From Bacillus alkalicellulosilyticus (GTDB lineage Bacteria; Bacillota; Bacilli; Bacillales; Bacillaceae_F), in NCBI RefSeq assembly GCF_002019795.1, contig NZ_KV917381.1, positions 4,248,068-4,312,067 on the forward strand: DNA of 64,000 nt, given 5' to 3'. The notes under the pieces are model-generated. The model ran no database searches. It had not been told where the DNA came from and saw only the letters and a list, made by a program, of their open reading frames with translations. Positions 43,330 to 54,091 of this stretch are shown one piece after another (position 1 is the first letter of the stretch; the number at the start of each line of letters is the position of its first letter). A program made the position numbers and the translations under genes.

Positions 43330-44667
43330 ATGAACTATGTCATTATTGGTGGCGATGCAGCAGGAATGAGCGCAGCCATGCAAATTACAAGAAACGATAA
43401 AGAAGCTAAAATCATAACTTTAGAAAAAGGCTCCTTTTACTCTTATGCTCAATGCGGTTTACCTTATGTGATTGGTGGAAAGATTGCATCAACTGATAAA
43501 TTGGTGGCAAGAACGCGAGAAACTTTTATTGAAAAGTATGGAATTGACGCACGCATTTTACATGAAGTGACGAAAGTGGATGCTAAACAGAAAAAAATAA
43601 TTGGTCATAACCATCAAGACCAGACCATGTTTGAGTTAGAATACGATAAATTACTGATAGCCACAGGAGCTGAGCCGATCATCCCTCAATGGAAAGGGGC
43701 AGACATAGACGGTGTTCATACGATTAAGACCATACCTGATATCCAGCGGTTACAAAAAGATATTGAAAAACATGATGTAAAAGACGTTGTTATTGTTGGA
43801 GGAGGTTACATTGGGCTTGAAATGGCTGAAAATTTAGCTGTGCTTGGTTTTACAATTAGTATCATCGAACAAGCGCCTCAACTAGCTACGATATTTGATT
43901 CAGACATGTCCGAATCTATTCATCAAATAGCACGTGGTGCAAATGTTAAGTTGTTTTTAGAAGAATCCGTAACAGAAATAACTGGCGATACCCGTGTAAC
44001 TAATGTGAAGACTGACAAACGAACGATTCCAGCAGACCTTGTCATTATTTCTGTTGGCGTTCGACCAAATACAAAAATTATTTCTGAAACAGGGATAGAA
44101 TTAACAGAGTACGGAGCTATTAAAGTGAACGAAAAGATGGAAACAAGTATACCTGACATTTATGCAGCTGGCGACTGCGCAACACAGTATCACCGAATAA
44201 AGCAAAAAAATGATTATATCCCTTTAGGAACGCACGCAAACAAGCAAGGTCGAGTTGCTGGACTTTCAATGGTCGGGATTCATCGGACTTTTCCAGGTGT
44301 CGTTGGAACAGCGATAATGAAGTTTTTTGATTATACTTTTGGTCGAACTGGCATCTCAGAAAAAGAAGCTAAAGAAATGGAGTTAGCTTATGGAACGATC
44401 GAGGCTGAGCTTCCTCATATCGCGGGCTATTATCCAACACCCGAACAGCTAAAGATGAAAATCATTTATGAAGTAGGAAGCAACACACTTCTTGGCGCTC
44501 AAATTATCGGAAAAGAAGGCGTAGATAAAAGAATTGATGTTCTCGCAACAACCCTTTTTGCAAAAATGACTCTAGATGAGATTGAAGACTTGGACTTAGC
44601 CTATGCACCACCTTACAATGGAGTATGGGACCCGGTGCAACAAGTAGCACGAAGAAGAGAAAAATAA
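43330..44667 (+). CDS. CoA-disulfide reductase-like FAD oxidoreductase
   Basis: A 445-residue flavoprotein with FAD (VIIGGDAAGMSAAMQ) and NAD(P)H (VIVGGGYIGLEMAENLA) Rossmann motifs and the single redox Cys42 in YAQCGLPYVIGG, the signature of CoA-disulfide reductases and related NADH oxidases. It may reduce CoA disulfide or persulfide; the exact substrate cannot be told. The start MNYVIIGG has GAGGTG upstream; a five-residue longer frame is unlikely. It is absent from this place in B. subtilis. Confidence 0.9.
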   Translation: MNYVIIGGDAAGMSAAMQITRNDKEAKIITLEKGSFYSYAQCGLPYVIGGKIASTDKLVARTRETFIEKYGIDARILHEVTKVDAKQKKIIGHNHQDQTMFELEYDKLLIATGAEPIIPQWKGADIDGVHTIKTIPDIQRLQKDIEKHDVKDVVIVGGGYIGLEMAENLAVLGFTISIIEQAPQLATIFDSDMSESIHQIARGANVKLFLEESVTEITGDTRVTNVKTDKRTIPADLVIISVGVRPNTKIISETGIELTEYGAIKVNEKMETSIPDIYAAGDCATQYHRIKQKNDYIPLGTHANKQGRVAGLSMVGIHRTFPGVVGTAIMKFFDYTFGRTGISEKEAKEMELAYGTIEAELPHIAGYYPTPEQLKMKIIYEVGSNTLLGAQIIGKEGVDKRIDVLATTLFAKMTLDEIEDLDLAYAPPYNGVWDPVQQVARRREK

Positions 44668-44687
44668 GCTTTCTTATTTCAAATGCA

Positions 44688-44731
44688 AAAAAGTACCTCA
44701 ACGGTTGAAAAGACCGTTTGAGGTACTTCAA
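44688..44731. terminator. Bidirectional terminator between convergent genes
   Basis: AAGTACCTCAACGGT pairs with ACCG(T)TTGAGGTACTT; A and T tracts on both sides serve the plus-strand reductase gene and the minus-strand lipoprotein gene. Confidence 0.88.
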
Positions 44732-44736
44732 TGGTG

Positions 44737-45192
44737 TTAAGAAGACGTTGTTTCGTTCACATGAACGTCATAACGAGGAATCGTTTGGTGTAACGATGTT
44801 TGCAATTCTTTAATTTTTTGTTTTCTTTCGTTACTTTCCATGCCCTCTGCATGAACATTTATCCAAGCATGATGTCCAGCAATGATGACCGAACCGGGAC
44901 GAAAGCCTTCTTCTAACACAACACTTCTGATGATTTCTTCATCATCACCTAAATCTTGCCTAGTTGTCGATAACGTCCGAAATGAAGGGCTATGGTTGAT
45001 TTCGCCATCGTAATAATAATCATCACGATTTCTAATCTCGCCATAATTAATCGGTCCAGGACCAAACAAACCGTACGTCACTTGCTGTGCATTAATTCCT
45101 TGCGTTCCTTGAACTGAGTTAGCCTGTGGCGGATTTGCTGGTGTACAAGCACCGAGAGTTAGCAAAGCCGCAACGATCATTGCTTTTTTCAT
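44737..45192 (-). CDS. YhcN/YlaJ-type sporulation lipoprotein
   Basis: A 151-residue protein with a lipobox (LLTLGAC, Cys16) and the YhcN/YlaJ domain, including VLEEGFRPGSVIIAGHHAWINV. Relatives are spore-membrane lipoproteins affecting germination or outgrowth in Bacillus; role here is inferred. GGAGGTG precedes the ATG. Confidence 0.82.
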   Translation of the reverse strand: MKKAMIVAALLTLGACTPANPPQANSVQGTQGINAQQVTYGLFGPGPINYGEIRNRDDYYYDGEINHSPSFRTLSTTRQDLGDDEEIIRSVVLEEGFRPGSVIIAGHHAWINVHAEGMESNERKQKIKELQTSLHQTIPRYDVHVNETTSS

Positions 45193-45289
45193 TGAGGCAC
45201 CTCCATAATTGTGTATGGCGCTGCCTTATTAGTTTTTACCCGATGAAGAGCAAAATCACCCGTTAAAACAAACCAACTCGACTACGATT

Positions 45290-45889
45290 TCACAGATGAG
45301 TTTTGATTTTACTCTTTTTTGGTACTTCATGACATTTTCGGCATCGTGGCTCATAACTTTCTGATGCCCCCACCAATATAACTGGGTCATGGTACGATGC
45401 TGGTTCGCCGTCAATTAATCTTTGTGTTCTGCTTGCAGGTGCCCCACATTTTGGACAAACGGCATGGAGCTTAGCCACGTCTTCTGCTAGCGCTAATAAT
45501 GCTGGCATTGGACCAAAAGGTTCGCCTCGAAAATCTTGGTCAAGCCCTGCACAAATCACGCGAAGGCCACTATTTGCTAACTGAGTCACCACTTCTATAA
45601 TTGGTTCATCAAAAAATTGCACTTCATCTATAGCAACAATTAATGTTTTATCTTCAATATTAGAAAGAATTTCAAAGGATGTATTAACTGGCACTGCGAT
45701 AACCTTTGTTCCATTATGTGAAACCACTTCATTTGAACTATAACGATTGTCTATAATTGGTTTAAACACTTGCACTTTTATGTTTCCATAGCTAGCACGG
45801 CGTACTCTTCTAATTAACTCCTCAGATTTTCCAGAGAACATACTGCCACAGATTACTTCAATCCAGCCATCTTTTTTTACTCCGAACAT
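45290..45889 (-). CDS. tdk: Thymidine kinase
   Basis: A 199-residue type II thymidine kinase with P-loop GSMFSGKS (15-22), the DEVQFFD motif, the lasso region and two zinc cysteine pairs (CPKC, CRKC). Salvages thymidine to dTMP. Next to rpmE and rho as in B. subtilis. Confidence 0.96.
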   Translation of the reverse strand: MFGVKKDGWIEVICGSMFSGKSEELIRRVRRASYGNIKVQVFKPIIDNRYSSNEVVSHNGTKVIAVPVNTSFEILSNIEDKTLIVAIDEVQFFDEPIIEVVTQLANSGLRVICAGLDQDFRGEPFGPMPALLALAEDVAKLHAVCPKCGAPASRTQRLIDGEPASYHDPVILVGASESYEPRCRKCHEVPKKSKIKTHL

Positions 45890-45956
45890 ATAGCATTCCC
45901 CACCTAATCAAATGATAAAAAACAAACGATGAAGTTAATTAAATTGGTTACTGATA

Positions 45957-45988
45957 TAAAAAAAACAGGCAAGTCTCCCTGCCTGTTA
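45957..45988 (-). terminator. rho-rpmE2 terminator
   Basis: AACAGGCA and TGCCTGTT arms with an eight-base loop, long U-tract on the minus strand, after rpmE2. Confidence 0.9.
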
Positions 45989-46011
45989 TTTCTTTACCTT
46001 TAAATAAAGAA

Positions 46012-46257
46012 TTATTTAAGGTTGTATTTTTTCTTAAAGCGATCAACACGTCCACCAGCATCATCAAGTCTTTGCTTACCTGTGTAGAATGGATGTGAAT
46101 CAGAACTAATCTCCACTTTTAAAAGAGGATACTCGTTGCCATCTTCCCACTCAATCGTTTCGTTTGATGATTTTGTAGAACCGCTTAGAAACTTAAATCC
46201 AGTACTTGTATCTTGGAATACAACTTTTCTGTAATTAGGATGGATTCCTTGTCTCAT
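46012..46257 (-). CDS. rpmE2: Ribosomal protein bL31, type B
   Basis: An 81-residue bL31 without the zinc-binding cysteines of type A, with the type-B signature [17 protein letters not shown]. Type-B forms usually replace the zinc form when zinc is short. The start MRQGIHPNY matches the family; AGGAG is 12 bases upstream, a little long. It occupies the place held by zinc-type rpmE in B. subtilis, and I see no zinc form here. Confidence 0.93.
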   Translation of the reverse strand: MRQGIHPNYRKVVFQDTSTGFKFLSGSTKSSNETIEWEDGNEYPLLKVEISSDSHPFYTGKQRLDDAGGRVDRFKKKYNLK

Positions 46258-46366
46258 TGGTTGTTTCAACTCCTTTTGCCCTGAATCTATTTGAAACAGA
46301 GTTATTCACACATGACGAAATTATAACAATGTCACGAGCAATTTGCAACTGCAATTTTGCTTGTCC

Positions 46367-47641
46367 TTATTTTATTTTTCGATTTGGTCCGGTCATGTCC
46401 TTTGAGATGGACTCAAAAAACTCTTCATTTGTCTTTGTTTCTTTAATTCTGCGGATAAAATGGTCGACAAATTCTGGAGAATCATTCATTGATTTACGAA
46501 TAGCCCATAATTTATCAAGCTGGTCTTTAGGTAATAGCAATTCTTCTTTTCGTGTTCCTGAGCGACGAATATCGATCGCCGGGAAAATACGACGTTCTGA
46601 AAGCTTACGGTCAAGGTGAAGCTCCATGTTACCTGTTCCTTTAAATTCCTCATAAATCACGTCATCCATACGTGATCCTGTTTCAACTAGGGCTGTAGCT
46701 AAGATCGTTAAGCTTCCGCCTTCTTCTATATTACGAGCCGCTCCAAAGAAACGTTTTGGACGGTGAAACGCTGCAGGATCAATTCCCCCGGATAATGTAC
46801 GACCACTTGGTGGAATAACTAAGTTATATGCTCGAGCTAGTCTTGTAATGCTATCCATTAAGATGACTACATCTTTTTTGTGTTCAACAAGTCTCATCGC
46901 TCTCTCAAGGACAAGTTCTGCTACCTTAATATGATTTTCAGGGACTTCATCAAACGTCGAGCTTACGACTTCAGCTTGAACAGAACGTTCGATATCTGTC
47001 ACTTCTTCCGGTCTCTCATCGATTAATAAAACAATCAACTCAACTTCCGGGTGATTTTCAACAATGCTGTTAGCTACTTCTTTCATCAAAATCGTTTTAC
47101 CGGCTTTTGGTGGCGCTACAATAAGTCCACGCTGTCCAAAACCGACAGGAGACACTAAATCAATTATTCGTGATGATACTCGTTTTGGAGCCGTTTCTAA
47201 CTGAATTTTGGTCTCTGGATAAAGAGGTGTTAATGCTGGAAAATGAGGACGTTCTTTTGAAGTATCTGGGTCTTCACCATTTACTGCTTCTACATGTAAT
47301 AAGCCATGGTAGCGTTCATTTTCCTTTGGAGGTCTTACTTTCCCGGATACTTTATCGCCATTTCGAAGGTCAAAGCGTCGAATTTGTGAAGCTGAAATAT
47401 AAATATCCTCTGAACTAGGCATATAATTAATAGGGCGAAGGAAACCAAATCCTTCAGATTGAATAATTTCAAGAACCCCTTCCATAAACATCAGGCCATC
47501 TTTTTCAGCTTGTCCTTTAAGTATTGCAAATATCAATTCTTTTTTATTGAGTTTACTGTAGTACGATACCTTATATTGACGAGCTAGCTCATACAGCTCT
47601 TTTAGTTTCATACTTTCTAACTCTGCTAAATTTACACCCAT
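46367..47641 (-). CDS. rho: Transcription termination factor Rho
   Basis: A 424-residue hexameric RNA helicase. It has the N-terminal RNA-binding cold-shock-like domain ([18 protein letters not shown]), Walker A APPKAGKT near 176-183, and the Q/R-loop segments. No insertion. GAGTGG precedes the ATG. Confidence 0.97.
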   Translation of the reverse strand: MGVNLAELESMKLKELYELARQYKVSYYSKLNKKELIFAILKGQAEKDGLMFMEGVLEIIQSEGFGFLRPINYMPSSEDIYISASQIRRFDLRNGDKVSGKVRPPKENERYHGLLHVEAVNGEDPDTSKERPHFPALTPLYPETKIQLETAPKRVSSRIIDLVSPVGFGQRGLIVAPPKAGKTILMKEVANSIVENHPEVELIVLLIDERPEEVTDIERSVQAEVVSSTFDEVPENHIKVAELVLERAMRLVEHKKDVVILMDSITRLARAYNLVIPPSGRTLSGGIDPAAFHRPKRFFGAARNIEEGGSLTILATALVETGSRMDDVIYEEFKGTGNMELHLDRKLSERRIFPAIDIRRSGTRKEELLLPKDQLDKLWAIRKSMNDSPEFVDHFIRRIKETKTNEEFFESISKDMTGPNRKIK

Positions 47642-48038
47642 TATGACACCACTCTTTTTTTATTTTAGATAAACATTAGACTTCAATGGTCTCTTTCTAC
47701 GTAAAAAAACATCTTCTATACCATGAGAAATACACACATGTTTGAACAACATATTCCTTTATTGCCTACAGCTGTCATTATGAATTTGAAAGGTGTTTTT
47801 TTGTACACCTGAACATAAAATAGGGAACGGTACGTATTTTTGGGTTGAAGGAGACTTACTATTTGAAGCAAGTAGAAGAATTGTTAAACTAATAGAATTA
47901 CATATTACTTTTATATTGTATCCTTTTTCGAGAAATTTATCCAATAGAAGCTATTAGAAAAGTAAAAAAAGTACGCTGAACTCTATAAAAAGTCAGCAAT
48001 ACTTCATTGGATTTTCTCCTCTAGTTATGCTTGCTCTT
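47642..48038. other. Gene-free interval between rho and murAB
   Basis: Nearly 400 AT-rich bases without a supported gene. A 61-codon minus-strand frame (47759-47944) starts with TTG, lacks a ribosome binding site and has no recognisable domain. In B. subtilis this position holds glpX. The interval should contain the rho promoter, but I could not fix it. Confidence 0.6.
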
Positions 48039-48073
48039 AAATCAAGGCCAAGGATACTCACTTGGCCTTGATT
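48039..48073 (-). terminator. murAB terminator
   Basis: AATCAAGGCCAAG with its perfect complement; only a weak U-tract follows on the minus strand. Confidence 0.75.
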
Positions 48074-48079
48074 TACCCA

Positions 48080-49366
48080 TTAAGAGCTTTTTACCGACTC
48101 TATTTCTTCATCTGTTAGTTTCTCTCTCCATACTTTGGCACCTAAACTTAGAAGTTTGCTCTCTAAACACTCATACCCTCTATCTATGTGTTCTAAACCA
48201 GAGATTTCAGTTACTCCTTTTGACACTAATCCAGCAATGACAAGTGCCGCTCCAGCTCGTAAGTCACTTGCTTTGACCTTTGCTCCTTGAAGCATAGTTG
48301 GTCCTGAAATGATAGCCGAACGTCCTTCCACTTTGACATTCGCTCCCATTCTTCTCAATTCATCAATATGTTTAAACCGTGCATTATAAATCGTATCCGT
48401 TACAATGCTTGTTCCTTCTGACTGAGTAAGAAGAGTACAAAATGGCTGTTGTAGGTCCGTTGGAAACCCTGGGTACACTAGTGTTTTAATATCAACACCT
48501 TTTTTAAGTCCAGTGTTATGGATCATAAGCTTGTCATCGTATTCATCAATGACAACTCCCATTTCTCTTAGCTTTGCAATTAACGACTCGACATGGTAGG
48601 GAATTACATTGTCAATGATCATCTTTTGTCCAATTGCCGCTGCCATAATCATATATGTTCCAGCTTCAATTCGATCAGGGATAATCGTATGGCGACAACC
48701 TTGTAAACTCTCGACACCATTAATTCTAATCACATTGGTCCCAGCGCCTTTAATCTTAGCTCCCATGCTCGTAAGTAATGTTGCAACATCAATAATTTCA
48801 GGCTCTTTCGCTGCATTCTCAATGATAGTTTGTCCTTTTGCCTTTACAGCTGCAAGCATGATGTTAATCGTGGCCCCAACACTTACTACATCTAAGTATA
48901 TTTTCGCACCGCGAAGTTCATCTGCTCGAAGATAAATCGCACCTTGCTCATTTGTAACTTTAGCTCCAAGTGCTTCAAAACCCTTAATGTGTTGGTCAAT
49001 CGGTCTTGGTCCTAAATTACATCCTCCGGGTAACCCAATAACAGCCTTTTTAAATTTCCCAAGCATGGCACCCATCATGTAATAGGATGCTCGTAGTTTT
49101 TTCACACGTCCATTTGGTAACGGCATAGCTATCATATTACTAGGGTCTATTTTAATTTCTTGCTCATCTAAGGAAACCTCTCCCCCGATTTCGGTAAGAA
49201 GCTCTCCTAACAACTGAACATCAGAAATTCGTGGCAAATTATCAATAACTACAGGTGAATCTGCTAAAATTGCTGCAGGAATGAGGGCTACTGCACTGTT
49301 TTTAGCACCGCTAATTTGTACTGTGCCTTCTAACGGGTATCCGCCTTCTATTAGTAACTTTTCCAT
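48080..49366 (-). CDS. murAB: UDP-N-acetylglucosamine 1-carboxyvinyltransferase 2 (MurAB)
   Basis: Second MurA paralogue in the window, 428 residues, PEP-binding Cys116 in [12 protein letters not shown]. Bacilli usually carry two MurA enzymes, with MurAA dominant. The start MEKLLIEGG has AGGAAGTGA upstream; a 25-residue longer frame has no homology to the family start. The position before fbaA and spo0F is that of B. subtilis murAB. Confidence 0.95.
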   Translation of the reverse strand: MEKLLIEGGYPLEGTVQISGAKNSAVALIPAAILADSPVVIDNLPRISDVQLLGELLTEIGGEVSLDEQEIKIDPSNMIAMPLPNGRVKKLRASYYMMGAMLGKFKKAVIGLPGGCNLGPRPIDQHIKGFEALGAKVTNEQGAIYLRADELRGAKIYLDVVSVGATINIMLAAVKAKGQTIIENAAKEPEIIDVATLLTSMGAKIKGAGTNVIRINGVESLQGCRHTIIPDRIEAGTYMIMAAAIGQKMIIDNVIPYHVESLIAKLREMGVVIDEYDDKLMIHNTGLKKGVDIKTLVYPGFPTDLQQPFCTLLTQSEGTSIVTDTIYNARFKHIDELRRMGANVKVEGRSAIISGPTMLQGAKVKASDLRAGAALVIAGLVSKGVTEISGLEHIDRGYECLESKLLSLGAKVWREKLTDEEIESVKSS

Positions 49367-49518
49367 TAAATTCACTTCCTCATCCATTCTCATTTCATAT
49401 GAAAGACATCCATGCGAACAGTTATCCATCATTATATCCAATATTAATTAAGTTTAAATGATAGAACCTAGAAAGTATAATATTTTTTTAAAATAATTAT
49501 GTATTTTTGTGTATAAAC

Positions 49519-49619
49519 GTTGTTATATCAGTTGTTATATCGAAGTTTGAGTCTCATGAATGTAAAAAATAATTTGTGTACGTTCATAGGAAGGGATTTT
49601 TTTCACAAGACATTCATGA
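49519..49619. repeat. Short repeats upstream of murAB
   Basis: GTTGTTATATC occurs at 49519 and 49531 (12 bases apart). Nearby TCATGAATGT (49554-49563) and ACATTCATGA (49610-49619) form a perfect ten-base inverted repeat with a 46-base loop. Either could belong to the murAB promoter region; nothing else is recognisable in 49367-49711. Confidence 0.6.
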
Positions 49620-49711
49620 AATTCAAACGATGGATAACCAGCTTGTACAATAAGAAAACGGTAAAAGTAGTATAATAAATCATTTTTTCACTATTTTTGT
49701 CGAATGGTTCC

Positions 49712-49755
49712 TATAAAAAAGCAAGAGTTAAAAGTGTAGTCTACACTTTTAACCC
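49712..49755 (-). terminator. fbaA terminator
   Basis: GTTAAAAGTGTAG and its perfect complement almost adjoin (loop of a few bases), followed on the minus strand by six U residues. Confidence 0.88.
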
Positions 49756-49765
49756 TCTACTTTAC

Positions 49766-50629
49766 TTATGCTTTATTCGAAGAACCAAATTCACGCATCT
49801 TACCTTTTACAGTTTCTTTAATGGCTTCACGTGCAGGTCCCATAAATTTACGTGTGTCATATACTTCTGTGTCTGCAGCTAATGCTTCACGAACTGCTTT
49901 TGCAGAAGCAATTTGACTTTCTGTATTTACATTGATTTTAGCATGGCCAAACTCAATTGCTTTTTGAACGTCTTTAGTCGGGATACCCGTTCCACCGTGT
50001 AACACTAATGGAATTCCTACTAATTGGTCAATTTCTTTCATACGGTCGAAACCAAGATTTGGTTCGCCTTTGTAAGGTCCATGAACAGAACCTAATGCAG
50101 GTGCAAAACAGTCTACTCCAGTTTCACGAACTAATTGCTCACATTCAGCTGGAATTGCATATGCTGCTTCTGCATCATCAACGATTAAATCATCTTCTTG
50201 ACCACCGATACGTCCAAGCTCAGCTTCAACTGAAATACCTAGAGTATGTGCTACAGCAACAACTTGTTTAGTAATCGCGATATTTTCCTCAAGTGGATGA
50301 TGAGAACCGTCAATCATAACAGATGTGAAGCCTGCGTACATCGCTTCGACACATTTCTCAAAACTTGAGCCATGGTCTAAGTGAATGGCAACAGGAACTG
50401 TTACTTTGTACTCCTCCATAAGTGATTGAACTAAAGTAACAATTGTTTTAAATCCACCCATGTATCTTGCAGCGCCTTCTGAGACACCCAGGATAACTGG
50501 TGATTTTTCTTCTTCAGCTGCTAGTAGAATCGCTTGTGTGTACTCAAGGTTGTTTAGGTTGAATTGTCCTACTGCATAGCTTTCTGCTTTTGCTTTTTGA
50601 AGCATTTCTTTCATTGAAACTAAAGGCAT
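49766..50629 (-). CDS. fbaA: Class II fructose-bisphosphate aldolase
   Basis: A 287-residue zinc aldolase of glycolysis and gluconeogenesis. Zinc and catalytic residues are seen in HLDHGSS (His83, Asp85, His86), [14 protein letters not shown] and HGGTGIP. AGGGAGG precedes the ATG. In B. subtilis a transaldolase gene lies between fbaA and murAB; it is absent here. Confidence 0.97.
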   Translation of the reverse strand: MPLVSMKEMLQKAKAESYAVGQFNLNNLEYTQAILLAAEEEKSPVILGVSEGAARYMGGFKTIVTLVQSLMEEYKVTVPVAIHLDHGSSFEKCVEAMYAGFTSVMIDGSHHPLEENIAITKQVVAVAHTLGISVEAELGRIGGQEDDLIVDDAEAAYAIPAECEQLVRETGVDCFAPALGSVHGPYKGEPNLGFDRMKEIDQLVGIPLVLHGGTGIPTKDVQKAIEFGHAKINVNTESQIASAKAVREALAADTEVYDTRKFMGPAREAIKETVKGKMREFGSSNKA

Positions 50630-50803
50630 GTTTTGTTCCTCCCTTTTCTATCACGCTATTTCAGCAACAATGGTTACATGTTATTCACTTACAAGATGCC
50701 CTAACATCAATAGAAATATCCTTACTCTAAGTGAGCATATGTATATTGTCGTTATCCTTTTGAAAAGCTACTGACATGTTTCCACGTTTTTTTTGCCATA
50801 CTT

Positions 50804-50812
50804 ATTATAGCA
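50804..50812 (-). promoter_or_regulatory. Extended -10 promoter of fbaA
   Basis: Minus strand TGCTATAAT, a perfect TATAAT with the TGn extension, 175 bases before fbaA. No good -35 at 16-18 bases, which suits an activator-assisted promoter. Confidence 0.6.
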
Positions 50813-50842
50813 TGAATATTCAAGGAAATCTCATGTTTTTGC

Positions 50843-50857
50843 ATGCAAGCGCTTTCT
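50843..50857. promoter_or_regulatory. cre site upstream of the fbaA promoter
   Basis: ATGCAAGCGCTTTCT matches WTGNAANCGNWNNCW at all 15 positions. It is about 45-59 bases before the predicted fbaA transcription start, upstream of the promoter, where CcpA acts as an activator (as at ackA in B. subtilis). It lies in the 31 bases past or within the spo0F 3' end. Confidence 0.65.
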
Positions 50858-50873
50858 TACGCCGTTTTTCACC

Positions 50874-51239
50874 TTATTGTGCGATTTCAAAGTTTTCTCG
50901 AATAACTTGTCTTACATCATCAATGTCGAATGGTTTTGCAAAATGAGTAATCGCACCTAAGTTCATGGCCTCATTAATCATATTTAATTCCCCGTAGGCT
51001 GTCATCATGATAACTTGGACATGAGGTTTAATTTCTTTGATTCTACGTAATATTTCTAATCCATCCATTCCAGGAATCTTCATGTCTAAAAGAACTAAAT
51101 CAGGCTCATCTTTCTCAACAATCGTAAGTGCTTGTACTCCATTTGCTGCTTGGTACATTTTATAGCCATCTTTTTGTAATATTTCGTTTAATAGTACTCT
51201 TATACCATATTGGTCATCAACAACTAAGATTTTCTTCAT
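50874..51239 (-). CDS. spo0F: Sporulation phosphorelay response regulator Spo0F
   Basis: A 121-residue single receiver domain that passes phosphate from sporulation kinases to Spo0B. The acidic pocket is Asp8-Asp9, the phosphorylated residue Asp52 ([11 protein letters not shown]), with Thr and Lys in MMTAYGE and [20 protein letters not shown] is diagnostic of Spo0F. It has a sigma-H promoter at 51319-51345. Confidence 0.97.
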   Translation of the reverse strand: MKKILVVDDQYGIRVLLNEILQKDGYKMYQAANGVQALTIVEKDEPDLVLLDMKIPGMDGLEILRRIKEIKPHVQVIMMTAYGELNMINEAMNLGAITHFAKPFDIDDVRQVIRENFEIAQ

Positions 51240-51318
51240 ATGTAGTTCCCCTTTTCAAGTGTTTTTTATTTAATCTGAGATTACTATCTCATTTTTACGT
51301 AGAAGGCACTCTAACACT

Positions 51319-51345
51319 ATTCGTCTTTTTATACCAATTTCCTCC
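51319..51345 (-). promoter_or_regulatory. Sigma-H promoter of spo0F
   Basis: Minus strand GGAGGAAAT (matches RnAGGAwWW throughout) and GACGAAT (matches RnnGAAT) are separated by 11 bases, 80 bases before spo0F. B. subtilis spo0F is likewise driven by sigma-H on entry to sporulation. Confidence 0.8.
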
Positions 51346-51451
51346 TAAGGTTGGATATTAATTTGCTAATGTTTAAAGTAAAGTAACTTTCTTTCTACTG
51401 TGAATAAGGTAAAATAAATAAATCTATGTTAATCATAAAAGGAGTTGTAAA

Positions 51452-51955
51452 ATGTTACAAATATTTCATACTCAATTAGTAGGCCTTCTTCAAAATATTA
51501 AAAAGCAAGAAGAAAAAATTGAAGAGTGTGCGCGTCTCTTAGCTCAAGCTATTGTTGGTGAAGGTCGAATTTACATACACGGAACTGGTTCTTTGGGCTC
51601 TTTGCCAGCAAATATTATGAATAGCACGGATCTCATTCCTACTTTAGACACATATTCATCAATGGAAGACGTATCAACTCATGATCGAGTACTCCTTTTT
51701 TCTTCGCAGTCAGATGAAGAAGAAGTCAAACATTTAATTGCTTCTCTCGATGAAAAAAATATCCCTTACGTATGGGTTTGCGCTCTTAAAAACGGGGAAC
51801 AAGAGATGGATTTACTTATCAATACAGGGTTGTTAAGTGGCCTTGTACCTGATGAAGATGGAACGAGGACCGGGTTCCCGGATTCCCTTGTCTCAATGTA
51901 TGTATACCATGCCCTCTTTTTAACGGTAAAAGATATCTTAGCTGACTATGAATAA
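51452..51955 (+). CDS. ywjG: DUF2529 protein YwjG
   Basis: A 167-residue protein with a SIS-like phosphosugar-binding appearance (IYIHGTGSLGSLP, LLFSSQSDEEEV). Function unknown. It holds the ywjG position between spo0F and pyrG and is divergent from spo0F. AAAGGAG precedes the ATG. Confidence 0.87.
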   Translation: MLQIFHTQLVGLLQNIKKQEEKIEECARLLAQAIVGEGRIYIHGTGSLGSLPANIMNSTDLIPTLDTYSSMEDVSTHDRVLLFSSQSDEEEVKHLIASLDEKNIPYVWVCALKNGEQEMDLLINTGLLSGLVPDEDGTRTGFPDSLVSMYVYHALFLTVKDILADYE

Positions 51956-51979
51956 GAAAAGCTTACGGCTTTTTCTTAG

Positions 51980-52073
51980 AAGCACTGTGCGAAGCCGCTA
52001 CCTTCATTAAAGTCAAACAAAAGTGGGGTTCTTTTGTTTGACTTGTAGCGAGCGGAGCCTGTGCTCTTCTGTG
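51980..52073. repeat. Folded intergenic element e4 (GNAGC family)
   Basis: AGCAC-TGTGCGAAGCC-GCTAC faces GTAGC-GAGCGGAGCCT-GTGCT; the five-base arms pair perfectly around an internal loop with GCGAAGC opposite GCGGAGC. The tip is a perfect 12-base stem (GTCAAACAAAAG with CTTTTGTTTGAC). It lies between the convergent ends of ywjG and pyrG, 20 bases before the pyrG terminator. Confidence 0.87.
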
Positions 52074-52084
52074 AGTACCACCAA

Positions 52085-52128
52085 TAAAAAAGCACGGAAA
52101 CTTGGATGAGCTAGTTTCCGTGCTTTTC
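52085..52128 (-). terminator. pyrG terminator
   Basis: AAAAGCACGGAAACT and its perfect complement with a nine-base loop and U-tract on the minus strand, just past the pyrG stop. Confidence 0.93.
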
Positions 52129-52132
52129 CTTT

Positions 52133-53782
<1,650 letters not shown>

Positions 53783-53941
53783 TTAGGTACGATCTATTAG
53801 CTAAGTTGCTTATGTACGTCATGACGATTAGTATACCCTTGTCTTATAAAACCAATCGAATTCACCCATGATTTTGCACTTGCACTTTGCACTAGATCTC
53901 ATTTTCTGAAAGGTTTTTTGGTTACTTTTCTAGACCCTTTT

Positions 53942-53996
53942 CAAAAAAATAAAGCAAAAGTGACACCACTCCCTGTAGGGGGCGCACTTTTGCTTT
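53942..53996 (-). terminator. pyrG leader attenuator
   Basis: AAAGCAAAAGTG and CACTTTTGCTTT arms, with inner CCCT/AGGG pairing, followed by a U-rich tract. The 5' strand on the transcript contains CCCCC (plus-strand G residues 53978-53982), which an added poly-G 5' end could pair with to block the terminator. It lies between rpoE and pyrG and may also stop rpoE transcripts. Confidence 0.8.
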
Positions 53997-54043
53997 GTAT
54001 ATCGACCATTTATTAGTGAATAAGAATAGACTTATTACTAAAG

Positions 54044-54082
54044 CCCAAAAATGATTGTACCTATTTCGACATAGATTGTCAA
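54044..54082 (-). promoter_or_regulatory. pyrG promoter with GGGC start
   Basis: Minus strand perfect TTGACA (54077-54082), 17 bases, TACAAT (54054-54059), then seven bases to GGGCTTT with +1 at 54046. A GGGC start is what B. subtilis pyrG uses: when CTP is low, polymerase stalls before position 4, slips and adds extra G residues, which then form an antiterminator. Confidence 0.82.
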
Positions 54083-54091
54083 GGGGTCTAG

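Noticed and set aside
47759-47944. 61-codon minus-strand frame between rho and murAB
   Set aside because: TTG start without Shine-Dalgarno, no recognisable domain, AT-rich gap; probably chance.
49698-49704. TGTCGAA (Spo0A box) near the fbaA terminator, and another before spoIIQ at about 5696-5702
   Set aside because: Single seven-base matches are expected by chance in this much AT-rich DNA, and neither is placed at a recognisable promoter of a Spo0A-type target.
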